From Laguncularia racemosa (taxonomy: Eukaryota > Streptophyta > Magnoliopsida > Myrtales > Combretaceae), in contig JBBMOL010000046.1 in assembly GCA_037954665.1 (NCBI GenBank), positions 1,713,501 to 1,777,500 on the forward strand: DNA of 64,000 nucleotides, read 5' to 3'. Below, piece by piece: positions 20,720-31,941 of the stretch. The position numbers were made by a program, and so were the translations under genes. The notes under the pieces are model-generated. The model worked only from the letters and a program-made list of their open reading frames with translations, searched no databases and had not been told where the DNA came from. How positions within the stretch are numbered: the stretch's first letter is position 1; the number at the start of each line of letters is the position of its first letter.

Positions 20720-21618
20720 ATGAATAGGGATAATTTTAGACCTCGCTCACTTCCTTATGACATTCTTGATGAGGGTGATAAGCCTCCACCACCTCCACCA
20801 ACCCCAATGGTGCCTATACCTCTGGTTCAACAAGAAAATGCTACACAATTTTACTAGTAAAGAGTAGCTAGTAGACTCATAGATGGAGAGGTGATGGAAG
20901 AGGTATAGAGAGACATTCTTTGGCAAGTTCTATCCTAAGAGTCTAGGAAAGAAGATGGCTATAGCATTCTTGGAGCTAAAGTAGGGATCACATGGTGTTG
21001 ATGAGTATAAGGCTAAATTGAACAAATTAATGAAGTTTATGCCAGAAGCTTTAGGAATAATGAGAGATCTAAAGCATTGAAGTTTATGAACAGGTTAAAG
21101 CTGAGTTTGCAGCATGAAGTGAAGTAGTTCGAGTTGAAGACTTACACCACTATGATGGAAAAGGTTAGAGTGATGGAGCAAGGTAAGAAGAACAATAGAA
21201 AGCATGACTTATGACAGGCTAGAGGCATAGGAAGAGGCCCATTTCTATTGTTGTGTCCTGAAGTGCTAGATTCCTTAATGAACCAATGACTAAGAAGCCT
21301 GTGATGATGGTTGAGAAAGCCCAGCTAACTCAATCTTCTAGATTCACTCTTCTTGATATTGATCAAAGGTACCTTAAATGCTATGAGCAACACAAAATTG
21401 GAGAGTGCAAATGGAATCAAAAAACTTACTTTGCATGTGGAAAAGAGGTTTATGGGAATTTTACGTATCCCTGCCCTACCTTGAAGCTAGTACTCTACTA
21501 TCACTATAAGAAGAGGGAACACATGACGATTAATTGTAAGGAGAAGCCAAAAGGGAATAGGGTAAAGCCAATTGAGAAGGGGAAGGCAAGTGTTAAGAGT
21601 ATTTGCTTTATAGCATGA
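20720..21618 (+). pseudogene. gag of the chromovirus
   Basis: Starts ATG at 20720 (MNRDNFRPRSLPYDI) and soon reaches a proline run (about residues 23-33, PPPPPPTPMVP). Two stops occur near residue 45. In shifted frames, capsid text follows around 20950-21170 (AIAFLELK, DEYKAKLNKLMKFMPEAL, LKFMNRLKLSLQHEV). The open frame 21286-21618 carries two decayed zinc knuckles: the first around FACGKEVYGNFTYPC, the second YYHYKKREHMTINC with Cys changed to Tyr at two ligand positions. Two knuckles fit the Tekay-like lineage as I know it. Confidence 0.7.
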
Positions 21619-21639
21619 GGAGATTATTGAGATTGATAC

Positions 21640-22197
21640 CCTTGCAAGTATACTTCAAATCTCTACTTGATGTGCCTATGTGTTGATAAATACTAAAGCT
21701 TCTCACTTTTGTATTTCTAAGGATTTTTTTTATGACATGTGGATTGCCCATTGATGTATTACTTGCTAAGTTGTGTGTTAGTTCCCCTCTAGGTGTTGGA
21801 TTTGTATTGAATAGACTTTGTAAAGATGTTGATGTATCTGTAGCTAATAGACATGCCTATTGATATGCTTAGAATGAATTGTTTAACGTAATACCATGTA
21901 GCCATTGATTGCCAAAACACAATCTTGAGTTTTTGGATAGGAGATGAAAAGCTTAGTAATCATTTGGAGACACATCAACCTTATGAAATGCCGATGATAA
22001 AGTTACGAGAGAAATGTACCATGGCATTCTTAGTAGTTAACGAGAAATCAAAACTTGATGTTAGTGATGTTTTGATTGTGTGTAATTATGGAGATGTATA
22101 TCTTAAAAAACTTATAGGATTACTGCCAAATCAAGAGGTTAAGTTTAGAATTGACATTATGCTAGGTATTGCCCTGATATCAAAAGCCCTTTACTAG
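21640..22197 (+). pseudogene. protease and protease-RT linker of the chromovirus
   Basis: After gag, scattered frames match a protease of the type with a KASHFCISKDFF loop, where the active-site Asp-Thr-Gly of the family has decayed. The open frame 21925-22197 encodes the linker towards reverse transcriptase (PMIKLREKCTMAFL, later LIGLLPNQEVKFRIDI, matching the usual GLPP..VEF.IDL start of the RT region). Not functional. Confidence 0.5.
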
Positions 22198-22880
22198 ATG
22201 GCACCAAATGAGTTAAAAGAGTTGAAGGAGCAAATCTAAGACTTGTTGAACAAAGGATTTTTTTCAATCAAGCATATTACCTTGGGGAGCTCTGATGCTT
22301 TTTGTGAAGAAAAAGGATTGAGGAATAAGGTTGTGTATCAACTACCATGACCTAAATTAAGTGACAATCAAGAACAATTTTTTTTTTCCTCTAATAGATA
22401 ACTTGTTTAACCAGTTACATGGTGTCACATTATTTTCTAAGATCGATTTGAGATTAGGATACCACCAATTAAACATTAAGCCACAACATGTACTTAAGAC
22501 CGCTTTCCATACCAAGTATGAAGTTAAATTAACTTAAAACCTTAAATGGGAAGTTACTTAATAAGTGTTATGTAAATGGCAGGTATAGATACCGCCAATT
22601 TCTTGCGATGCCTTTTGGACTCACAAATGTGCTTGCAGCTTTTATAAATCTCATGAACTAGATATCCCAAGATTACCTGAACAAGTTTGTTATCATGTTT
22701 ATTGATAATGTTTTGGTGTATTCTAGTAATTAGGAGAAACATGAGCAGCACCTATGTATGGTATAATAGAGATTAAGAGATCGAAAATTATACCCCAAGT
22801 TTAGTAAGTGGAAATTTTGGATGGAGGAAGTTGCCTTATTAGGACACATTATTACTAAAGAGGGAGTAATAGTAGATTCG
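22198..22880 (+). pseudogene. reverse transcriptase of the chromovirus
   Basis: Recognisable in changing frames: LKEQI.DLLNKGF at about 22215-22262, a CINYH-like motif near 22340, KIDLRLGYHQLNIKP at about 22441-22486, MPFGLTN near 22601, and the catalytic motif at 22698-22709, which reads FIDN instead of FIDD. The second catalytic Asp is thus Asn (GAT to AAT at 22707-22709). Several stops and an insertion at about 22530-22570 break the frame. In life the enzyme copied the element RNA into DNA. Confidence 0.72.
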
Positions 22881-22887
22881 AAAAAAA

Positions 22888-24210
22888 GTGAATGCGATTA
22901 TAGATTGGTTAAGACCAAAAAGTGTAATAGAGATTTGCAGTTTTCTTGGACTAGTAGGTTATTATCGTAGATTTGTGGAAGGATTCTCAAGGCTAGCAGC
23001 ACCCATGACCCTCCTCACCCAAAAAAATATTAAGTTTGAATGGAATGATAAATGTGAGCAGAGTTTTAGGAATTAAAGAAGAGATTGGTCTCAATGACTA
23101 TGTTAGCTTTACCAATAAATGGGAAAGAGTTTGTTGTATACAGCGATGCTCAAATATAAGGACTTGGATGTGTTTTGATGCAGGAAGGTAGGGTGATGTA
23201 TAAGGAATGCGATTTGATGCCACAAATAAGGTTTAATTCTTTAGAGTTTGTAATATTAAAAGGATATGAATAGCCCCTAAAGATATTACACATTTGAGTG
23301 ATTAAACCAGTGTCTAATCTTATGGATATCATGCATAACAAGATTAAACAAAGTGTTCACCACAAGTCAAACAATGAATTGATAATAATGAAATAAAGAT
23401 AGAACTCTAAATTGAAATAATAGCCAAAAGATCCAAAACAATGTCTTAGATCAACTATTTATAGTCTAGGGTACTAAAAGGACATAATGGTAATTAAAGA
23501 AATTGTGTAAATAATCAAAACCTAGAGAAAATAATAAGAAAGAGTTCTCCATTAAAATTATAATTGCAACATGACTAATGGCACATCTAAGAGCACAACC
23601 ATGCTTCCAACTTAGCATGCCTATGTTAACATTCGTGCTACATCTTCTCACCCACAAACAAGTTCATGCCCCCTTTACATGATCATGTTGAAAGTCGTAT
23701 ACCTCCTTATTATGCTTGACATGGGTGTGTTGTCTTCATTCCCTTCCATACTTAGCTCAAAACAACTTTCTTCACCTTCCAAGTCCTTTACAATGAAAGC
23801 ATATCCATCTAAACACTTTAAATGACTATCAAATCTTTCATTGAACTTTAGTTCATCCTTCATAAGCTGATTTCCTAGAACTCGCAACACCAAATTTTGA
23901 AGTCCTTTCATTATGGCTTATGTGATTGGTCCAATAGGAAGTTGATTCCTATTATAGGGTGATTACATATGACTCATGCTAGTTAAAGCCATATGAGAGG
24001 AACTATCCAATACATAACTTAAAATTAGTGGTTGTAGTTTTGCATTGAAATTGTGGAGACATTACTTGTATGGTGAAAAGTGCGAGACATACACAAATTA
24101 CAAAAGCCTAAAATATATCTTTACTAAAAAAGAACTAAACATGAGACAAATAAGAAGGCTTAAGTGGGAAAGGAAAATTTGGTGGTTGATGCTCTTAGTA
24201 GAAAAAGGTA
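22888..24210 (+). pseudogene. RNase H of the chromovirus, interrupted
   Basis: The open frame 22888-23076 encodes the RT thumb/RNase H link (GLVGYYRRFVEGFSRLAAPM). After a frameshift comes KEFVVYSDA (RNase H start, about 23120-23150) and GCVLMQEGRVM up to about 23200. The second half of the domain resumes at about 24020-24200 with ALKLWRHYLYGEKCE and KKELNMRQ. The 0.8 kb between is an insertion. Stops and shifts make it non-functional. Confidence 0.65.
23205..24019 (-). mobile_element. unidentified insert in RNase H
   Basis: Homology to Ty3/Gypsy RNase H stops near 23205 and resumes near 24020. The insert has minus-strand open frames (23911-23675, 78 codons; 23657-23466; 23341-23150, the last extending past the left boundary), none with a domain I recognise, and a minus-strand ATAAATA motif at about 23456-23462. 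It may be an LTR or other TE fragment, possibly Ty1/Copia, but I could not define terminal repeats. Confidence 0.4.
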
Positions 24211-24229
24211 GATGAATGTAGTAGTCTTA

Positions 24230-25340
24230 ATCAAAAGTAAAAAGAAATCCAAGAAGATTTGAGGAAGATGGATATTGAAGTTATAGTTGAAAAGGCTTAG
24301 ATGATGCTAGATAGTTTAAAGATACAACTTACCTTGATCAAGAAGGTGAAATAGGCACAAGCTAAGAATCTTAAAATGAAAGATTTATGGAATACCATGG
24401 CCTCAAGAAGAAGACTTAAATTGATGATTGAAGAAAATGGAGTGATCAGATATGAGGGACGACTTTAGGTACTAGATGATCCTGAAATTAAGAAAGAGAT
24501 TTTGAAGGAAGCTCACTCTTCAACTTATTCGATCCATCCAGGTAGCATAAAGATGTATAAGGCTATGAAAAAGCATTTTTGGTGGAATACTATAAAGAAG
24601 GAAAAATTTCCAATTATGTGTCTAAGTGCATGACATGTCAATAGATTTGGATTGAACACCAAAAACTAGTAAGAGAGTTACAGCCTTTACCCATTTAGAG
24701 TGGAAGTGGGAAAACATTACTATGGATTTTCTAATAGCCTTACTGGAGACATGAGTCGGACATGAGATGGTTTAGATTATTGTAGACAGATTGACGAAAT
24801 CGACTCATTTTATACCTTTACTGATTGGATGTTCTATTGAGGGTTTGGCGTAGAGCTATGTTAGAGAGATTGTGAGACTTCATGGTATGCCATTATCAAT
24901 TATATTTAACAAAGATCCCCGCTTTGTTAGTAGATTTTAGAGGAGCTTACATGATGTTTTAGGTACCAAACTAGATTTTAGCATAGCTTTTCACCCTTAG
25001 ACAGATAGATAGTTAGAGAGGAAGATTTAAACGTTAGAGGGTATACTGAGGGCCTATGCCTTAGACGTTTAGAGGTAGATGAGATAATCACTTTCCACTT
25101 GTAGAATTCACATATAATAATAACTATCAGGCCACTATACAGATGGCACTATATGGGTGGAAATTTAGATCTCCAATTCATTGGGATGAAGTTGGTGAAA
25201 GAGCTCTTTTGAGACCTAACTTGGTTTAGCAGGCATTAGAGAAGATACAAGTGATAAAGGATAGGATGAAGGCAACTTAAGACCGATATAAGAGTTATGC
25301 TAATCAAATAAGGTGACCATTGGAGTTTGAAGTGGGAGAT
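24230..25340 (+). pseudogene. integrase of the chromovirus
   Basis: The zinc-binding N-domain is visible at about 24510-24645 (EAHSSTYSIHPGSIKMYKAM, then a frameshift before the CMTCQ-like pair). In the core, MDF at 24722-24730 holds the first catalytic Asp. The second, expected in SDRDPRF, reads FNKDPRF, so the Asp is Asn (24908-24910). The third motif region reads TDR-stop-LER. Many TAG stops stand where relatives have Gln or Trp. Integrase inserts the DNA copy into the genome; this copy cannot act. Confidence 0.7.
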
Positions 25341-25558
25341 CATGTATTTCTTAAGGTATCATCAACTAAAGGAATGGTCTAATTTGGAGTAAAGGGAATG
25401 TTAAATTTGAGATACATAGGTTCGTATAAGATTTTAGAGAGAATTGACACATGTATTTCTTAAGGTGTCATCGACTAAAGGAATGGTCCAATTTGGAGTA
25501 AAGGGAAAGTTAAATTTGAGATACATAGGTCCATATAAGATTGTAGAGAGAATTGACC
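25341..25558 (+). repeat. 109-bp tandem duplication in the integrase C-terminal region
   Basis: 25341-25449 and 25450-25558 are near-identical copies beginning CATGTATTTCTTAAGG and ending GAGAGAATTGAC. Each encodes the conserved block with the sense of F-L-K-V-S, then G-V-K-G, then L-R-Y-I-G. The copies differ at only a few positions, far fewer than the LTRs, so the duplication is recent relative to the insertion or has been homogenised. Confidence 0.85.
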
Positions 25559-25890
25559 ATTGGCTTATAGATTAGCCTTGCCCCCGAGCTTATCAAAAGT
25601 TCATGATGTTTTCTAGATGTCCTAGCTAAGGAAATGTATTACATATCTTAATGCAATAATTGAGATGAATTAGCTAAAAATTTAATCGAATCTAACTCAT
25701 GCTGAGGACCTGATTAGAATTATAAATAGAAAAGAAAAAGCATTCAGGAACAAAGTGATCACATATGTTCAAGTATAGTAGAGTGGCGAAATAAAGCGCA
25801 AGGCCACATGGGAGCTAGAGGATATGACGAGGACAAAGTACCCTAAGCACTTCAAGTCATTAGGTAAATTTTGATGATGAAATTTCTTCA
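25559..25890 (+). pseudogene. chromodomain-like pol tail of the chromovirus
   Basis: The end of pol reads LAYRLALPP-like (decayed) and KVHDVF, then a chromodomain-like block at 25757-25866 (ITYVQV-stop-WSGEIKRKATWELEDM and KYPKHF). A tail of this kind with the W..ATWE core marks chromoviruses and is thought to direct integration to certain chromatin. Two or more stops are present. Confidence 0.6.
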
Positions 25891-25902
25891 AAGGGGAGAG
25901 GG
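25891..25902 (+). other. polypurine tract of the chromovirus
   Basis: AAGGGGAGAGGG immediately before the 3' LTR start TGAAAAACC. Confidence 0.8.
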
Positions 25903-28092
25903 TGAAAAACCTAAATAAATAAATAAAGTTAATGGGAATAAAAAGGAAAATTTTGGCATTATTTAGGAAGGATCTAAAAAGTTGGAAAATCAATTTCGTC
26001 AAAAAGGACCTTTTTGTTCCTAAAATTGATTTTATCGAAATTGGATCCAAAATTTCTTAGAGGCCTTGAATATAGCTTCAAGATCTTAATTAGTTAAATA
26101 AAATCAATTACAAAATATTTAGAGATAATTGGAAAAGAAAAATATAAATTTGGAGGTTGATTGAGTAAAATGACCAAAATGCTCTTAAGCTTGTTTTGTT
26201 GAAAGTTAGCTAATTAATTGAGTTTCTAAGGGCATTTTAGGGAAAAAGAAAGCAACGTATTTCATATGGAATAAGTGGTAGTTATTGAGAAAAAATAAAA
26301 TGGTATTAAGGCTAATTGAAGAACACATGTCACTCTTGGGTTCAACCCACTAAACCTTAGTAGTCCCCATTTGTCTTTAGCGTTAAACCCTCTTAAAAGC
26401 ATCCCGCTTAAACCCTCCTTCACCAAAATTTAGACAACATGCCTCCTCTTTATTTATTTATTTTTTCTTTTGAAAACTAAGCAAGGTAAAGCTCTAAAAA
26501 CCTAACTTAAACCTTAAACCTTCAACTTAGCTATAAACCCATCCTAATTAGCTACTAATCTACTTATTTTCTTATGTGTCATAGGTAAAAAATCAAGTGA
26601 GGAATTAGCAAGGGGGGCTCTCCTAATCACAATTTGAGGAAGTGCAAGGTAAGTAATTTTTTGTGAGATTTAAGTTGGATTAAGAATGCAAATCTCTAGT
26701 TTTTATGCAAAGGATTAAGGTACAATCAAAGTACACTCTATTTTAGCTCCTTGGAAGTGGTGGCTTGATATTAATCAAGAGGAAATTTGGATCTCCATTA
26801 AGGTAAGCTCGAAACCTAACTTAAATTGGTCATTTAGTATAGTTAGAAGTGATTTAACATAAGGATTTGGAGATTTCTTAAATGTTGATGGTGTAATGCA
26901 AATATGCATATTGACTGCCACCTAGAATAGTGCATATTGAGTGTCACTTGGTGATTAAAATGTTAATTTATGAATTAATATGCTTGATATGTTGTTAGGT
27001 GTTGTATTTAATAGTAGAAATCAAGTTTGATGCATGATAATTGAGGATATGTTTGAGTGTTTTTGTTGTCGCCACTAATGAAGATGGAATTGAGATTTGA
27101 TTTTCTTACTAATTTTGATTTAGATAATGAGTGATAATCAATTGATGATTGGAGTATGAACATGTGGGTTTTAGAATGATTTGAGTGATTAATTTAGTAT
27201 ATATAGCATGTAAGAAGTTGGAATGAATGGTTTAATTGAACTAGTGAATGTGTAAGTTGATTTAATTTTCAAATTGTGAATTTCCAACATATTATAATGT
27301 TTTTAAAGTGTTAAATTTAATAAAAATTGAAGTGATATAATAGATATTGTGTTTGGTTAAGTTTATGAATGAATTAGGTTGAAATGGAGGAATTTATGAA
27401 CTTGAAATTATGATTTTCTTACATGATTAGGTAATATGTTTAATTCTAGAAAAATTATGACATATCATATTTATTTTGAGTAAATTTGGTAGAATTATTA
27501 TTTAATTATGAATAGGATTGGATGTAAAATGAGGTCTAGAGTAATATTATGTTGAAATTGGACTTGTAAAATTAGTATGAATGTTTTAGGGCATGCTTTA
27601 TTTTGTTTACTTTGTTTTAAAGATATTTTGGACTTAAAAATGAAGAATAAATGATGTTTTGCACTCTAAAAAGGAATATGGAGAAATGCACTTCGGTTTC
27701 GAGTGATTAAGACGTACATTGAATAAAATATTGGCTTGTAAAGTTAATAATTCATAAATTTATTTAATCTAGTAGTCTAAGGGCTATAAAATAAATAAAA
27801 TAAGTTTTTTTAGGTTAAAATGGGTAATGAAAGTGATAAGGAATCAAATGATTTGGGTTTCACTTAATTTGGGCTTAAATTAAGTAAGTTATGACTTTTT
27901 AAAATTAACGCTTTTAATTGTGATGAATTGAAATTAAATTAAATATTGGCTTAATTGACTCGAACTAAGGTTAACCTAACCTTAAGTCAGCTTAACCATA
28001 TAGGCTTAAGGACCACCCTTTTATCCTCTACTTAGGTGGCCCATATAACTAAACATAATTTGATTAATTGGATTTAATTAACTTAATTATCC
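25903..28092 (+). repeat. 3' LTR of the chromovirus (truncated)
   Basis: Aligns with 8768-10790, including the GTTCAACCCACTAAACC block and the CACTTAGGTGG-like block near 28030. Homology stops at about 28092 (TTAATTATC), where LINE-1 related sequence begins. Confidence 0.8.
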
Positions 28093-28620
28093 TATTCATC
28101 CATTAAACCTTTACTATCTTCCACATTTGAGTCAATACCTAGCACAAAATGACAATGTTAGGCAAAAAGAAAAACCTTTTTCTTTGTTTATCCATTCATA
28201 AGCCTCTCACAAATCTGTTTCAATTATTATTGTGTCATAATTTGCATCAAGTACAGTTTTTAAGCTTTAATATGCTTCCCAAATTTTAGCTTCTAGCATT
28301 AATATTAAGAAAAAAAGAAAAATGATTTTTTAATATTTTTTATTTTAAAATTTTAATATTACATTAAGTAACACTTATTTTATGAAAATAATTATTTTAA
28401 CTAAATAATTTTTATTTATTATTATTGACGATGTATTATGATGCGATAATTTAATTTATATCCATAGAATAAGGATAAAGAAATTAATATAGTCCTTCAT
28501 ACATTACTTTATTTTGATAGAAACTTGAATTTTGATATGAATAATAGTTCATTTTCTTGGTGAAACCCCTAAGACATCTTCCTTCATTATTCTAAATTAT
28601 TCCAACCATGCTATTACATT

Positions 28621-29038
28621 TAGAGCCGGGAATGTGGGCCAAATGGGCCGGCCCGCCTTGACCTGCACCGGCCCGCGGGTTGTCACGGACCAACCCCCAG
28701 TGGCCCGCAAGAGTTGCAGGTTACAAAAATCGGCCCGCCCCGCCCTGCTGGCCAATGCGGGCTGGCTTGCTCGGCCCGCAATTTTTTTTTTTTAATTTAG
28801 TTTTTTTATTAAAGTGTATTATGTAAGACATGTTAGATGAAATTTTTTATTTTTTTAGAATTTTTTTTTCTTTACAAGTATAATTTATATTACATATGTT
28901 AGAAAAAAAAGTGTTGAAAATTGTTTAAATTAGTGTTTCCACTCGCACAAGATTTTTTTTTTTTTTTGTAGGTCAGCGAGCCAACCCGTGCCTGCGGGAA
29001 CTTGCCCGCCCCGCCCTGCTCCGCAATTACCGGCTCTA
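28621..29038. mobile_element. non-autonomous hAT element (MITE)
   Basis: 418 bp with terminal inverted repeats starting TAGAGCCGG (28621) and ending CCGGCTCTA (29038), flanked by an exact 8-bp target duplication ATTACATT (28613-28620 and 29039-29046). An 8-bp duplication and short TIRs mark the hAT superfamily. The two ends are GC-rich with repeated GGCCCGCC motifs in inverted arrangement and the middle is T-rich; no coding capacity. The perfect target repeat implies a fairly recent insertion. Confidence 0.9.
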
Positions 29039-29349
29039 ATTACATTACTCCCCTAGTTTAACTAAAGCATCAAAATTCACTTTGATCTAGCCTTTTGGTG
29101 GTAGCTTCCATTCATCCTCACATACATGCTAATTTTTGTTTCTTCTTTTCTTCTATCCAACCGAAAACTCCTCCACATTGATTTCATTAAACACTTGTTT
29201 ATTTTGCTCCTTCGATTTTCCTTAATTATGTATAAAAACCAACATTGCCAAGAGCACTACTTTGCTTGCTTTTCTTTTTTAGATACACATGAATTCTACT
29301 TCAATCATTCCCTAAAATCATCTCCCCCCTCCAATTACATATTCCACTA

Positions 29350-30395
29350 AGCTCTACCCTCTACCAAATATTTCTTACCTACCTACATTCCATAAGGATA
29401 CGTTTTATTGTCTCTTTCTCCCTTTCGCATAGCATACACTTTTCCTCTATAGATATCCCTCTACTTATAAGATTATCTTTAGTAGGTAGACTATTCAGTA
29501 AACATTTTAGGAAAAATTGGATTTTTTAACTCACAAGAACTTTCCAAATCCAATCCCATGAGCCTAACATCTCCAAATTTGTTTCATCACGGATCAACAT
29601 TTCATAGGTAGATTTAACTATCAAATCACCACTTCCTTCTCCATTCTATCCTATCACATCCTCTTCATTTGAATTTGGGTCTAATATCACACTCTCAAAT
29701 TTCCCCTTAATTCCTTCATCAATAGGGTATCTAGTAATATCTTCCCTCCATTGATCTATCCTTTCCTAAACATCACTTAATTTAATTCCTCTTGCCCTTT
29801 GTTTTAAAGGTCCATATAGAAGTGAACTAGGTTTACCCCTTCTAGTCTAGTTCATATGCTAAAACAACGTGTTTCACCCATTTCAAACATTTACCACACA
29901 CCAATCCTCAATCCAACCCTTCATGTTTTCTATTTCCTTCATTATTATCGGATCCTTTTTATATCTTTGTCTCTCGTTACCATTTCCCATGCTCCTCTTC
30001 CTTTTAAAAAAGGCTATCCAAAAAGGTTATTTTATCTGTATTTTCCATACAAGTTTAGCCAAACAAGCTTTGTTCCAGATTCTCAAATTCCATAGTCTTG
30101 TTCTGCCTAATTTTTTCAATTTGATAACCTTCTCCCAGCTAATTCCACACATTTTCCTTTTCTCCATTGTAGAGCCCTAAAAGAAATCCCTTATTAGTTT
30201 CTCTGCTTGAACTAAAATATTTTGCAAAATCTTCATTGCTTGCATATAGTAACTCATAACCCCTTCCATTGCTGATTTAATGAGGACATGATGACTTACC
30301 ATACTCAGCATGCTAACCTTCCATCTAGGCAATTTCCTTCTTAATTTCTCTACTATGAACATTGCATCATTTCCCTTGGCATTGCCATTCTTCAC
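29350..30395 (-). pseudogene. LINE-1 RT C-terminal region and zf-RVT
   Basis: The minus-strand frame 30395-30177 encodes a conserved plant L1 block (LRRKLPRWKVSMLSMVSHHV, then EGVMSYYMQAMK and LIRDFF). Further downstream, around 29560-29400, the zf-RVT domain is visible (KIQFFLKCLLNSLPTKDNLI, then a CMLC pair and KETIKR). Frames between are broken. Confidence 0.68.
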
Positions 30396-30479
30396 TATTG
30401 GGACGCCTAAGTATAGCCTAGGCTCACTACTTTCCTCAAATCTAGTTAGTTACTTAATTCAATTCCTAGCTTCCTCTTT

Positions 30480-31100
30480 CACATTTTAGAAAAAAAAATC
30501 AATTTCGATTTCATTATATTAATATTCTACCCAACCATCTTTCCAAATTGATTCATTACCTCCATCATGGCTTTCACATTTTCCTCTAATGCTTTCCTAA
30601 ACAGAATGATGTCGTTCACAAAGCATAAGTGCAATAGCTCTATCTTTTTTCCCCTAAATCTCAAAGGCTTCCACCATCCAAGTTCAACATAACCTTGGAT
30701 CTATCTACTAAGGATTTCCATTGAAATAATGAACTCGTAAGACAAGAGTGGGTCTCCTTGTTGAATACCTATTGAGGAGGCAAACTCCTTAATTTTATGC
30801 CATTAATTCAGATAGAGAAAGATGTAGATGATAAATAAGACCCAATCAACTTCATCCATGCTTCAAGGACATTTAAAACTTTTAAAACCACATGGATGAA
30901 ATCCCATTTAATCCTAACATAAGCCTTTTCCAAATTTAATTTCGACATCATCTATCTAACCTCATCCACTCTTTTTTGAAAATCGATTCATAACACTTTG
31001 TAAAATTACTACATTGTCCCTTGCACTTCTTCTAGGTGTAAAATTTGCCTGAGTTGGATTATCAAAGTGTCTAAGATAGATCTTATTTGCCTCACTAAAA
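30480..31100 (-). pseudogene. LINE-1 reverse transcriptase core
   Basis: On the minus strand the QQGDPLLSYEF motif (about 30760-30730) is the L1 form of RQGDPLSP. The catalytic box at 30622-30605 reads LCFVNDIIL instead of the expected FADD, so the first Asp of the pair has become Asn. Stops occur at several places, for instance after EILSR. In living L1 elements this enzyme primes on nicked chromosomal DNA. Confidence 0.65.
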
Positions 31101-31379
31101 TTTTGGAAATTATTTAACGAAGTGTTGTGTATAAGTTGATAGGCCGTAATGCTTTAAAGGATTTGGTCTCATCTTCTTAGGAATTAGAACAATTAATGTT
31201 TTATTTATTTCCTCCTTAATCCTACCCATTCGAAATGAGGAGGAAATAAATATTGAGCTTAAGATAAGTATTGAGGAGGACCGATCTATGATTGGATTGG
31301 GAATTGCTTAAATGCAAAAGTTAGGCTTCCAGAAAATGTCTACGCCATTCTGGGTTGACCTGAGCCTTTGAATTTATGT

Positions 31380-31870
31380 TTTGATTAATCAACCGCACCT
31401 CCCCTATAACCTGCCCCTATGTTCAAAATATCGTTAAAGTCCCCAATAATCATCTAAGGCCCTTTTAAAATCTTTACAGCCTTTTCTAAATTATCCCATA
31501 AAGCCCTACGTTCACCAAACCTAAGACTAGCATAGGTAGTAATAAGAAACCAAGAAAAATTAGTAGATGGTACCTGTATATTCATGTGTATTTCTTAGCG
31601 GGAGGAAAAGAGCAAGTTCGCGATAGATAGCCCTTTCTTCTTTCCATAATACTACCATGCTTGCACTTAGGCTCACAACTTCCACACATATCATTTTATT
31701 AAAACCAAGCCTCTTTCTCAATCTGCCCAAACCATCCCACACCAATCTCGTTTCTAACAAAACTAACATATCGGGAGTATACAACCTGATAAGTTCTTGA
31801 ACAACTTACCTCATTTGATTCGCTACCAATCCTTTAATGTAACATGCTAAAATTTTAAGAGGAATATGAT
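31380..31870 (-). pseudogene. LINE-1 endonuclease
   Basis: The open frame 31784-31560 starts in YTPDMLVLLETRLVWDGLGR, the region around the catalytic Glu of the exonuclease-endonuclease-phosphatase fold (LLETR). Upstream, near 31860-31820, KILACYIKGL corresponds to the usual KILAWNCRGLG start of L1 ORF2. Decay is evident from the change of NCRG. Confidence 0.65.
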
Positions 31871-31941
31871 GAATACCTCTCATATCAACGTCCATGAGAA
31901 TTGTTTCCAACATTGATATCATGATTCTCATCTATGCTATC

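Larger units (their letters stand above)
8768..28092 (+). mobile_element. Tekay/Del-like Ty3/Gypsy chromovirus relic, interrupted
   Basis: An old plus-strand element. Its two LTRs start TGCAAAAAACCC (8768) and TGAAAAACCTAA (25903) and can be aligned over more than 2 kb (8768-10790 with 25903-28092). Between them, in order, are an initiator-Met primer site, proline-rich gag, zinc knuckles, protease, reverse transcriptase, RNase H, integrase and a chromodomain-like tail ending at a purine tract. All coding parts carry stops and frameshifts. By eye the first 200 bp of the LTRs differ at roughly one base in eight, so the insertion is old. It has been interrupted at least three times: a Tat/Ogre-like LTR in the 5' LTR, element 3 in the leader, and an insert in RNase H. 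The right LTR breaks off at 28092, so no target repeat can be checked. Confidence 0.8.
28093..31936 (-). mobile_element. LINE-1 relic
   Basis: Minus-strand non-LTR retrotransposon with the usual L1 order: endonuclease (about 31870-31380), reverse transcriptase (about 31100-30000) and zf-RVT (about 29560-29350). Below this an RNase H-like tail is expected but I cannot verify it. The hAT MITE at 28621-29038 lies in this tail. The 5' side ends at the target repeat of element 2. No poly(T) marks the expected 3' end near 28093, so that limit is only where the chromovirus LTR stops. Confidence 0.65.
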
